Part shown: one piece after another, positions 11,348 to 21,556 of the stretch
Numbering within the stretch: the stretch's first letter is position 1
Layout: each line of letters begins with the position of its first letter
Source: Mangifera indica
Taxonomy: Eukaryota > Streptophyta > Magnoliopsida > Sapindales > Anacardiaceae
Direction of reading: 5' to 3'
NCBI RefSeq assembly: GCF_011075055.1
Contig: NC_058138.1
Location: 19,566,928 to 19,630,927, forward strand
DNA length: 64,000 nt
Notes under the pieces: model-generated
What the model saw: only the letters and a program-made list of their open reading frames with translations
Told to the model about the DNA's origin: nothing
Database searches by the model: none
Translations under genes and position numbers: made by a program

Positions 11348-14300
11348 CTATTTGCCGGCACTGTGCTTGGCTTTAGTGTGAGATTGTAGAGCACCATCAG
11401 ACCCAAATGACCTGTTCATATTACAAACCGCGTTAATCACAAGCCAATACTGACGTTTACAATTCAAATTCACAGTTATTTTACAGGGCATGTACATACT
11501 TGCTACACGACTTGCAAGAGAATTGGCCACCACCGGATTTGGGAGTTTTCTCATTAGGTGTTTTGCTGGCCTGCTTTGATGGGTAAGGAGTTGCAACATG
11601 AACTCCCTTCTTACCATCTAACCACAATGCAAAAATCCAGATCAACATACCATTAAAAAAACCTACAAGTTCATGCTTCTGATAAACCAGTCACAATCAC
11701 ACAGCCAGGTAAAAGAATTGCAAATTACGATGAAAAACCAAAATAAACTGCTAGTAACTTTCATTAATGATCCTAGAGCTGCTTCACCAATTAATGAAGC
11801 GAATTTGAATTCCACTACATCAATCTTAAAAGGATACAGTTGGAACTAAGTAAGCATCTATAACATACAGGGCAATTGGGGAAATTACTACTCAACATAT
11901 CTGACGTGAAAGAATCACAAACACCCAAGAAAAATTACATAAAAATTCAACACAAAAGACAACATATTAACCAGGGACAGAATACAGCATATTCAGAAAT
12001 TTTCTTAACATTACAAGTGCACAGAAGATCAGTGAAAGGTATTAACAACAGGTATGACTAAACATAAAAAGAATAATTTTGAACATAACAGATCAGATAT
12101 CAACAACCATCATGCTCACAGTTAATAAGAACCAAATATCATAACACAGTAGATGACAATGCACAAGAATTTTACCAGTCTGAGGAGTAGCTGCTCCCTT
12201 TGTCTTCTTAGCAGGAACAGGAGTTTTTGTAGCTGATTCTGTTGGTCTCTTCTTTCCTACTACAGCCTATAAAATGAACAGAGATATGTGATAAATCAAA
12301 GTAACCACATCTAAAAGCCAATGTAACATAAAATTGTGTAAAACACAGATTTCATTCACATACCTTCTTTGGTGTCTCTTCATCTTCATCCGAATCTTCA
12401 TCTTCTGTATCATCTTCATCTTCATCTGAACCTTCTTCATCATCAGAAATCTGACGAACAACAAAAAATGGCAGCAAATTCATTTAGCCAACAAGATATT
12501 CAAAAAGTTACTGATAGAACACAAAAAAGTAAGGCAAAAGTGCTTACTTAAAATAGAAGAGGGAATATTTAGATGGATGCAAAAATCAGTAGAAATGATA
12601 TACTAATAAAACCATGAGACCTGTATCTGAAACACTCCTTGAAATGGTATCAGCTAGGAAAATTCATTTATTTCCCATAATTTACCTGGCCTATCATTTC
12701 CCGACTGCTTGACCTCTAAAACTAATACATTACATGTGATATAGAATGCAAAGAGAAGAGAGATCTCATGCCATCACAAACAAGTCAATTCCAGTAAAGA
12801 CTAAGAGAAATTTCAAGAAAGAAAAGAAGCACCTCATCTGAATCATCTCCCATCACATCATCCATTGAATCATCCCCATCATCTGAATCACTGTCATCAT
12901 TCTCCTCAGGTTTAGGTGTTGCCTTGCTTGGCTTGGCAGAAATTTCAGGCTTACCAGAATTTGCCTTTACAGGAGCTTTTGCTTTCTCAGCCTTCAATCC
13001 ACCTTTTCCTTAATAATTTCATACAGAAAAATAATATGACAAGTTAATATTTCACATAGTAGATAATTAATGAACTTTGAAAGTATGATGACTTTTTTCA
13101 CGTAAGTGAAGGAACAGCATCTACCATTCTCAGCAGCAATCATTGGAATATCCTCTTCCTCATCTTCATCTGACCCCTCCATATCAAACTCATCTGTAAA
13201 AATAAAAAATCTCAGTAAACTTTAAACAGATAAGATAAAAATGGCAACCCAGATCACTATTAGACTAACCAGAACTATCCTGTGGCAAGGGGGTTTGGTA
13301 ACCACAAAAGTAGACACTACCATTCTTCCAGTTGTGAGAAAGCTCAAACTCTTTCTCAAATACTAGATCAAAAGATATTTGTGGGATAGTATCAGTAATA
13401 AGAGTTCCAAGAACAAGCTTCTCGTAGCCAAATTTCACAAAGAGGGGCACAGAATCATGCCCTTTATCCTTCTTTGACTCACCAAGCGAAGCCTGGAAAA
13501 GGAGCATCCGTATGATTTTTCAGAATCAAACTACATCCATTGCAACTGAAAGTACAATTAACTCAACAGAACATGTACCCTATACAATTAAAACAAAAAG
13601 AATAAATCACCTGTGAAAGGTGGATGATATTGTCAAAGGTTGGTTTGACTTTAAGTGGCTGTCCAGCCTTAACTTCAACACCTGTAAGAGGGAAAGAATT
13701 ATCCAAAATTAGTATAATTGACTAAGATCAAGAAAGGTAATACCCTATTAAAAGTAACAAAAACTACAAAGTAGTATCCTGGAGTGAATCAACTATCTAA
13801 ACGAGAATAACCTCATAGTAAGTTAATGTATTGAGAATTAAGCACTAATTTCATAGTGATAGCCACAGGTCAAAAAACAATAATAATAACACGACGTGCT
13901 AGTTAAACAGATGAAATAAAAAACAAAACTGCATCAAGTGAATAATATAGTAAAAGAAAAAGAGTTGCTTTTGAATATCCTTGATTCCCAATCATAAACG
14001 ACTTTTTTTAATCCATTATCTTTCAGAAAAGCAAACTTTCATTCCAGAGTAGACACTCCGTATCACTCACTCTCAGCAGAAAAAATCCGCGGAAAATCTA
14101 CACTAATTACTAAACTTGTTGTCATTCCACCTAACCACACACTACAAGTCACGTTTAAAAAAAGTTTTCTTCAATAAATAAACAAACATATATTTACATA
14201 CTAAAAACAAACGTAACGCATAAACAATAGTAGTAATCAAAGATAGGCCAAAACATATTCTACCCATTAAAAAAAAAAAATCATAACCAGCATAATAACA

Positions 14301-14451
14301 TAATTCTTTTCCAATAGAATCTCGGATTTGAAGCTAAACTTTGCCGAGAAAAGCAACAACACGAATAAAAAACCTCAAAGAACGATAAATTCGAAAACAA
14401 AAGCATTCGTAGAGTAAGCTGAGAAATAAAGAACTTACCCCAGAACTCCAT
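11348..14451 (-). CDS. HDT: HD2-type (plant-specific) histone deacetylase
   Basis: A plant-specific nucleolar/nuclear chromatin protein, linked in the family to histone deacetylation and rRNA gene silencing. Nine coding exons, 5' to 3': 14439-14451, 13611-13681, 13270-13492, 13125-13193, 12833-13008, 12364-12450, 12176-12266, 11500-11617 and 11348-11411. All junctions are GT-AG and in phase, giving 303 residues. It starts with the family signature MEFWGVEVK. A conserved histidine (H25) and an aspartate near residue 70 match positions described as essential in HD2 proteins. The N-terminal half has the nucleoplasmin/FKBP-like domain. The middle has several Asp/Glu tracts (DDSDSDDGDD, SDEDEDDTEDEDSDEDEE), followed by Lys-rich nuclear-targeting stretches. 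The C-terminus has a C2H2 zinc finger (C278, C281, H294, H299) ending KHSAGK. The first coding exon is only 13 nt. The paralogue (HDT1-HDT4 type) is unresolved. Confidence 0.95.
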
Positions 14452-14495
14452 GGAAGACGAAGAAGTGATTCGGCGTGACTACTGGAGAGAGAAAG

Positions 14496-14692
14496 TTAGG
14501 GTTTTAGAGAGGATTAACAAAAGAGGCGTAAGGGAATGGGCTTTGGAGGGAATTTATAAGAAAATTGCCGCCGATTTTAGAGCACTAGGGTTTTGGGTTT
14601 TTATTTTTTGTTTTTCACCCTGTAGGGTTGCTAGCATTTTGAAAGGAATTTTGGGTTTGGGCTTAGATTTGGTTACTTTGTAAATTGGCCCA
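14496..14692 (-). promoter_or_regulatory. HD2 proximal promoter: two telo-boxes and two site II motifs
   Basis: On the gene's strand, two AAAACCCTA telo-boxes lie about 50 and 135 bp upstream of the start codon (14497-14505 and 14586-14594). Two site II-type motifs follow: AGCCCA (reverse of TGGGCT, 14658-14663) and TGGGCC (14687-14692). Telo-box plus site II is a known arrangement in plant genes for ribosome biogenesis and proliferation, consistent with a nucleolar protein. Some of the motifs may lie in the 5' UTR, because the transcription start is not known. Confidence 0.6.
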
Positions 14693-14748
14693 TAAAGATA
14701 GAATTGATTTTTAGCTCCTAAAATAACTGGAAGAACAATTTTCATTAA

Positions 14749-15060
14749 GGCCAAACACAATTTCCCGCCAAGGTTTGATGCAGTACACTTTCGCCCACTA
14801 ACTATAAAAAATTTAAAGACTAACTCAACGGTTAAATTTTACTGTTTAATCAGTGGTAAAATTATTATTTAAAAATTTTATTTAAATTTATATTTTTTAA
14901 AGTTTTAAAATACTTATTTTTTCCCCAAATTCATCATTTTCATGTTTAAAAACTAATTAACCCCTTTTTAGTTTAGGGTTTTAAACTCTCATCTTTTTTT
15001 CTATTGCAGTGGTCCTCTAACTTTTAAAACATTTTAGTTTTACCCCTTACCTCAGTTTTC
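14749..15060. mobile_element. Partial copy of the Mutator-like element at 31.7 kb
   Basis: It begins GGCCAAACACAATTTCCC and continues CCAAGGTTTGATG, matching the terminal inverted repeat of the element at 31,655-32,396. The following interior shares CCCC-, TTTTAAA- and ACCCCTTAC-type words with it. No opposite terminus was found, so this copy is truncated or decayed and the right boundary is approximate. Confidence 0.5.
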
Positions 15061-16446
15061 ATATACAATATCTAGTGACCATGTGTTTGCTCTCTCTCCC
15101 TCCCGCCTTCCCTTTTTCTTTTGACTACTCTCCCTCCCTTTGTCAACCGCATTTGTTTTAGACGAAGACGAATAGTTTTTATTTAATAAAAACTCATCGG
15201 ATGAGACTTGATACATTAAATATATTACAATAAAATAATATGCATATATAATATTATGTCACTATACGATTAAATGTTATTTTATTTCTAATTTTAAACT
15301 ATTTAATTATATAATAATATATAATTATTTATATAAAAAATTATATATATAATTTATACATATAATACTATTCAACATATTATATTATCACAACGGAGTT
15401 CAATAATCCTCACATTTTAGGGGGCCTCCAAATTCGTATCTCGTGAGCCCAAATGTTTTTAGTGCAAGATCTCTGGGCCATCCCAAGTAATGAGTTATCT
15501 ATTTTCAAATGTTTTATCAGGTTGCAAAAAAAAGTTTATATTTGTTCTATTCAGATAATAAAATAATAAATAAACAATTGTTAAAGACAAAATGAATTAT
15601 TTTAAATTGGCAACATCCCTCAGCAGTCGGCACCATTAACGTATAATTGCCAAATAAAATTTTCTTCAAGTTTCAATATTAAACGCAGTAATCTTCTTGA
15701 CATTGCACCTAATACACGACAAATTAATACAGAGTAAAATCAATGTTACTAATTAGCGCAATTTTAGTGGAAACTTCAATCGGAAAGTCCAAAAAATATT
15801 GTTTCTTCTTTAAGTATAAATGTTGGGTAAGTGGTTATATTTATCAAATTGCTTTTAAGGTAAAAGGTGCTTTAATGAAAAGTAATCTAATCTAAAGGCA
15901 TAGCCTAATTAACCATGAAACAGAAATAGACAGGCAACTCCCAAGTCCCTCCAAGCACAAGAAAAAGTTTGTTCATTTTGGGTAAGTTGAGTAAAAAAAA
16001 AAAAGTTATGTTTTTCATGCTTATTTAGGATGGTGACATGAACAAGATAAGTATAATCAGAAGGGCAGTTGTGCATTCCAAATTAAGAAATCCTTGCCCA
16101 TTGCAGGAATTATGGATATTTAAATACCATATACAATCGTTCTGTATACATTTATATATTTTTAAATACATAATTAAATATATAATTAATGTATTATTAT
16201 TTAATTATATGATCTTTCAAAAATATCATTATTGAATCCTGTACATGATATTATAATAATTATTGAACACAGGTACCAAAAATTAAAAAAAAATTATTGA
16301 AAACAATCGGAGATGAAGAAATATTGTCATCTCCTTCATCAATCTTTGTCAAACCTAAAAGCATCTGCAAATTTTCTGATATGCTAAACCTATCACATGA
16401 TTTGTAATATTTCAACTTCATCTAACGCTTTTTAAACCTCAAACCA
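15061..16446. other. AT-rich spacer downstream of the DUF7054-like gene
   Basis: It holds an AT-rich MITE-like repeat at about 15,230-15,395 and another degenerate AT-rich stretch at about 16,130-16,260. The last few hundred bases probably include the 3' UTR of the gene starting at 16,447. No protein frame is convincing. Confidence 0.55.
15230..15395 (+). mobile_element. AT-rich MITE family, copy A
   Basis: The core word order is CACTATACGATTAAATG, then TTATTTTATTTCTAATTTT, then TTTAATTATATAATAATATA. The same order appears inverted at 55,455-55,630 and, more diverged, at 18,525-18,690 and 62,975-63,065. Copies are about 90-170 bp with palindromic AT-rich flanks and no coding capacity. The boundaries are approximate. 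Confidence 0.55.
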
Positions 16447-17125
16447 CTAAAAACCTATGAACTTCAGCCAGGGAATCCCTGCCTTGCTAACCTTTTCTAC
16501 CTCCTTTGAACACTTGGCAGACGACGTCGTTGCTTCAGTTTCCGCTTGAACTTTCCTTTTGCACAAAAAGAAGTTTCTGGATCCGAGTTCCAGCAATATC
16601 TCTTCTCTTCCCAAGCCTGAGAGTAAAAACAAAATGACAATTCAATCAATTGCTGCGCTACACGTGTTACTGTGTTTTTAATGGACGAATCTGAAGGTTT
16701 ACGTGCAAAGAGGTGATTTCAGGGTTCTTACTTTCTAGGCTAAACTGCGAATAATGGAGGTCGAAGCTGGACGGATCGGTGGTCGGCAAGATTGGTCGTC
16801 GACATTCTTTGACGTACTGCTTCACGGCGGCGACGATCAAGTCAGCTACGGTGTTTTCCGAAGACGTGATCACTTGTACGGCACCTACGCTTCCCTGTAC
16901 CGTAACTTTTAATAGCAATTTCGTCAACTTCGGTTTATTCTCCGGCGACAAACTGACGTGCATCCGATCCGGGAGCAAATCCGGCAACGTCTTTGGCCTC
17001 CTCAACTGGTCCTTTTCCATCATCATGACTGCAGGTCTCCCGTGAAACGACATCGATTTTTCCGATGACAATTTTTCCTTCCGGCTCTGCTCTTGTCCCC
17101 TCCGGTTACTCTTAGCCGTCGGCAT
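16447..17125 (-). CDS. DUF7054-like (ubiquitin-fold type) plant protein
   Basis: Function unknown; the family is plant-specific. Two coding exons (16732-17125 and 16447-16616) join in frame to give 187 residues. The start chosen is MPTAKSNRR. A candidate 3' splice site (TTTTCAG) lies just upstream at about 17,130, and a matching donor (GAG/GTAACC) lies near 17,203, implying a 5' UTR intron of about 70 bp. The N-terminal region is basic and has SMSFHGRP and RRPKTLPDLL segments. A compact domain (about 75-150) follows, with KLLLKVTVQGSVGAVQV, TVADLIVAAVKQYVKE and FDLHYSQFSLESLGREE, then ELGSRNFFLCKRK. This pattern is what I associate with DUF7054; I cannot run a profile search. The C-terminus is Ser/Lys-rich and ends in a hydrophobic IPWLKFIGF. 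No signal peptide or membrane segment is seen. Confidence 0.85.
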
Positions 17126-17396
17126 AGAATCTGAAAATAGATCTAAATAAAGCAATATGCGATAAATTTTCTTTTTCTTGATTCTTGTGTGTCTGGTTAC
17201 CTCAAGCGCCGATACCGGAAGAAACGGAATCGAGGGAAACCGAGAGCGGGAGAGGAGATTGGGCTCTCAGGTTTCCTGTCAGTGGAAGCTATCATATAAG
17301 TGAAGTGGTTGAAGTGTTAAACCAGGAAACTTCTCGCTTTTTAGAGCTTGAAGGGCAATCAAGAGGTTCTGAGAAATCAAGTCCTGCCCCGCTGCC

Positions 17397-17404
17397 TATT
17401 TATA
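17397..17404 (-). promoter_or_regulatory. TATA box of the DUF7054-like gene
   Basis: TATAAATA on the - strand, followed by GC-richer leader sequence. It lies about 195 bp upstream of the inferred 5' UTR donor near 17,203 and about 270 bp upstream of the start codon, which fits a TATA box for a gene with a roughly 165-nt first non-coding exon. Confidence 0.6.
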
Positions 17405-20114
17405 TGGAGTGGTGGTGCACTGTACAAGAAACTGCGATTATTTTTCAAAAGAGTTACCGGGAATAGCCGGTTGTAGGGTCGGAGCGGTATGTATGAGAGC
17501 TTTGGCTTAAGTATGACCGGGTGTTGCCGGTGGAGAGTCTATGTTTTGTGGTCTTGACCGTTTTAGTCACCAAAGACTTCGTGCTAAAATGCGTGGGAGT
17601 GTGAAGTTCGGTTAATTAAAGGTTTGGCTGCTATGGTCCTGTTTGGCGCGGTCCAGATCTGCGGGACGTCACCAATAGACTATAGTATGGCGGCTGATGA
17701 ATTTTCTGTTGTAAGGCGTTGAGCACGTGCCGATTAATGCAGCGCCTACATGGACGTTGAGAGGATAATCATTCATTCAAATCTCCTCATCATAGTACAG
17801 CGCAGCCGATAATAAATTTAGAAACTTGTGAATTTAATTTAACCACGTGTGCTAAATTTTTACTTAGGTAAATTCAATCGAATTTCAATGATTTTATAAG
17901 AGAATATTATATGCAGAAAAATCCTGACTTTGATTATTTTATGTACTAGCGTTTAAGTCAAGGTAACGAAGCATGATTAAGTGAAGGAAAAAGTGCATAA
18001 ATATTACGTCACGGTATTGGGTTGGTAAATATAATAATAAAAAATAAAAAAAGGGGGGTTAATCTTTTAGCTTAATACGTGTTAGTGAATAATTGGTTAG
18101 GCGGTCTTCACATCCCTGTCAAACGAATGGAAGTTGTTCTGCCACGTGGAAACATCTGGAGAAATAATTGGCGTGATGGGTGCCAACTGGAATATTGGTG
18201 ATTATGGACCCCACTAATGACAAGTATTTAGAGTAAGTTAAATGTGTAATTATCTCGGTTGAACAATACCTCCCAAAGTAATTGCCTTGCATCCATCTTT
18301 TGCGTATAAATAATAATAAAGCTGTATAAAATAGAAGAATATGTCCCAGTATGATTGTATTTTAAATTAATAGGAAGGACCCACATAAGATAGGAAGCAT
18401 GTAAATTTCTAAATTAAATTAATGAATGACAGATCTCTTGCATGAAGATGCTTCTATGAATCAATAATTATAGAATAATAATATTTGTAATACACTACAC
18501 TCCAAAATATCACCTCATGAATTTATTATTAAATAATATTTTATATATATATATTTAAAATATATAAATAAATATATATATATTTTTTATAATTAAATAT
18601 TATTTTATTTTAAATTTAATTTTTAACCATCTAATTATATGATGATATGTTATTATTTGTGCATAAAATTATATACGTAATACTACTATATTATTAATAG
18701 TTAAAAATATTGATTGAAAGGTATAGAGTAACCTTGGAGGTTCATTTATAAAATTCGAAGGAATATGTGCATGCTTTCATATTTGTCTACTTCCATGGAG
18801 AGATTGATAGGCCTAATAATAACAAATAATTCAGAGATATTACAATTTTTACCCTTAAATAGGCATATTTATATAAATTTATCGTATTTTTTTAAATATT
18901 AAATATTTATACTATAAAAATAACATAATACTTAAAGTACTCTTATCTTTAACTTTAAGCAAAAATAGGGTTGACAAGATCATCAATCCGCCAACCCTTT
19001 AGTGGGATCGCCAATTTATTCTTCTATAGATACATAATTTATAATTTATTATCACTCACCAAACCCTATAACTAAAAAAATCCAACCATCAACAATCAAC
19101 AATTCAGTATTTAAGTTCATTTTTAATATCTTTTGTATAAAAAAAAGAAAAATGTTCACTTGGATATGACAAAAATATAAAATTTTTTATGTAATTGAAT
19201 AATAAAGTGTATGTGTGAACAGTAACCACTAACAATGGTTGGACAACTTAGGGGTGTTTTCGATTTATTTTTTAATTTGTGGTAAAATGTTTAAGTGTTT
19301 ATATGTATGATAATTTTGTACATGAGATTGAATTTTTGGGTTAACTTCAGATCTTTTTCTTCTTTTGATTTTGTAGCAGTAAACTCTTACCAAATTAGAT
19401 TATTTTAATTTTTGTTTTATTGTCGTATATTTATGACAATATTTGTTTACTTATAATGTAATGATTTTTTAGAAAATTATTGGCTGCTATTTATTTATAT
19501 AAATATATCTAGTGAAGGCAATATCCGTGGGTTGTCTTTTAGCAAGAATCAACGTATCAAAAAGTCATCCTAAAAGAAGGTTTGGCTGGCGTTAAGAGTT
19601 GGGGAAGGTGGGTCTTGGACTGTGAACATATACAAGTCAAAATATGGAACATACAAGAAGATTTAGCAAGGAGAGATATTGCTAAATCTTTAGTTGAGGA
19701 GGATGACACATAATTTGAAATTAATTAGTAGTGAGAGACGTGTATGAAGGGGCAGATTGTAGGTATGTATTACAAATAAGACGTGCTTCTTTCACTTTCC
19801 TTGCTGAATTATGAAGCCTAGTTCTGCCATGCTTGTCACTGTCACCCATCCTGATGAAGTCAAGTTGCTGATCAAATTTGAGTTTCTAAGTGGGCAACAA
19901 TTTTCCACTAAAAAAAATCCCTTAAGGGATAAAAATATTATTATTATGTTAATCAATTTTTTATTATTTTATTTAATTTATATATAGCAAAAGATTTTGA
20001 TAATTTTTATCAACGACATGGATTGTGACAGGTAATCTTCTGTGTTAATGACCTTGGTTTCATGCTCCCCACTGCAGACCACCTCCACGTTACCTTTAGA
20101 ATTTCTGATAGATT
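17405..20114. other. AT-rich intergenic spacer
   Basis: The part nearest 17.4 kb is the upstream region of the DUF7054-like gene and has scattered ACGTG words (for example CACGTG near 17,843). An AT-rich MITE copy lies at about 18,525-18,690. The rest is low-complexity AT-rich DNA with no convincing reading frame. The end near 20.1 kb is the probable 3' flank of the small gene at 20,115. Confidence 0.55.
18525..18690 (+). mobile_element. AT-rich MITE family, copy C
   Basis: A diverged copy of the repeat at 15,230-15,395. It shares AATTAAATATTATTTTATTT, a CATCTAATTATATGATGATA word, and TTATATACGTAATACTACTAT near the end. Internal TATATATA runs blur the edges. Confidence 0.45.
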
Positions 20115-20450
20115 TTAGGTATTGTTTGAAGCTGATGGACCACCATTGCTCACATACGCATGATGCTTGTGAGCCATCTCAATCCTTTCTTTGATAACAG
20201 CCAACTTCACGACGTCAACAAGATGCCCCATCAACTCAGATATATCCTGCCATTAATAAAATTTCCTGTTAATAAATAATCTTCCATTTTCAAACTCCAT
20301 GTCAATTATATACAGTTTGTTAAATGATTTGAAAAAAAAAGCCACCTCAAGGAAGTTTTTTGTGGACGGAGTGTAATGAGGTGTTGTCAGTGACACCAAA
20401 TCTCCAAAGGTTTGTCGAGTCTGTCCTCCTCCTACTTGAAGTTCTTCCAT
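20115..20450 (-). CDS. Unrecognised small two-exon protein (78 aa)
   Basis: I do not recognise this protein. Exon 1 is 20346-20450 and exon 2 is 20115-20246. The junction GAG/GTGGCT...GGCAG/GAT is GT-AG and keeps the frame, giving 78 residues ending NGGPSASNNT. The ATG sits directly after an acceptor-like TATTATAG, and a strong donor (GTAG/GTAAGT) lies near 20,490-20,500, so an upstream non-coding exon is likely. The N-terminal part (QTFGDLVSLTTPHYTPSTK) is polar. Exon 2 forms a probable amphipathic helix (ISELMGHLVDVVKLAVIKER) rich in Leu/Val and then Lys/His. There is no signal peptide or cysteine pattern. Precise splicing and the clean frame argue for a real gene, but it could be a remnant of a larger one. 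Confidence 0.6.
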
Positions 20451-21556
20451 CTATAATACAGTGATATTTAATCTGTTGTTTGGGACTTACCTACAATGAG
20501 AGAAATTACTCGCTCAGATCCTTCCGTTCCTTCTCTGGTAAATGATGGTTGCTTGGTATCGGTAGGGCATAAGGTTAAAGGAATGGTGAGGTGATGTTTG
20601 TCTTAGAAATTGGAAACTGATAACTTAAAAACATGCTACTGCCTCTCAAGCATCACTATTTTTCTCAACTGAACAACGTGATATTGTTCTTTCTTTTGTT
20701 TTTTTTCTGCTTTTCGTCCACCACCTGTTCCCATTTTGAAGAAAATAATCTTATGACAGGTATTTCAGCTGACCAGGCCAACGTTTATGGGAAGCAAGCG
20801 CAATTTGTTAGAAGTTGAGGGCGTGGTAGATGAAAGCGTTAAAAATTGAGAGACAAGGTGTGACACATGAAATTCCAAGATTGTTAAGATTCATTGCATT
20901 CTGAAATTTAATTATTGGATAAGATTCATTGTATTAAGTTGTTTGTTGAGATTATATTGTATGGTGATAATCTAAAGAAAACAGTTTTAATGTGTAATCA
21001 AAATGTATAAATATATTTATACAATATGATGACATGGATTGAGTGGTAAAATCTGATTTGGTAATTTTAAATAAATATAAAATAAATTATTCAAATTTAT
21101 TTATAAAATTTAATTTAATAACCTTATTCAAAATGATTTGATGATATTAAGAAAAAATAAAAAATAATATATAAACAAATTAATCACACTTATTCATATA
21201 ACTTAATTTGATAACATCTTTAATAATTTCGAATTATAAAAAAATAAAGAATCTTGCCGCTATTACTTTTTATAAAGATAGATTTGAACCATCGATTTAC
21301 GTAAAAAAAAAATTATTTTTTTTAAATCACATAAATGACAACACCTGGACAGAGACTTCATTAACAACACACAATTTCCCTATCCAAACGCCGTACCGTT
21401 CTAATTCTACACTTTATTAGCCCATGTTAATCCAGGGAAAGCTCAAAGTACATTCAGGAAAAATAGCCCAACCATGAGTTGCTAGGCAAATACGACAAAA
21501 CTCACCCTCTTCAAGAGGCCCAGCTTACAACACAATGTCATGTAGAACAATGAGCC
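20451..21556. other. Spacer between the small gene and TIC100
   Basis: It holds the presumed 5' non-coding exon and promoter of the 78-residue gene (up to about 20.7 kb), then AT-rich DNA, then the TIC100 3' flank (about 21.42-21.56 kb). No additional gene is supported. Confidence 0.5.

Noticed and set aside
17185..17466. A 93-codon + strand frame upstream of the DUF7054-like gene
   Set aside because: It overlaps the inferred 5' UTR exon and TATA box of the opposite-strand gene, and its peptide resembles nothing known.
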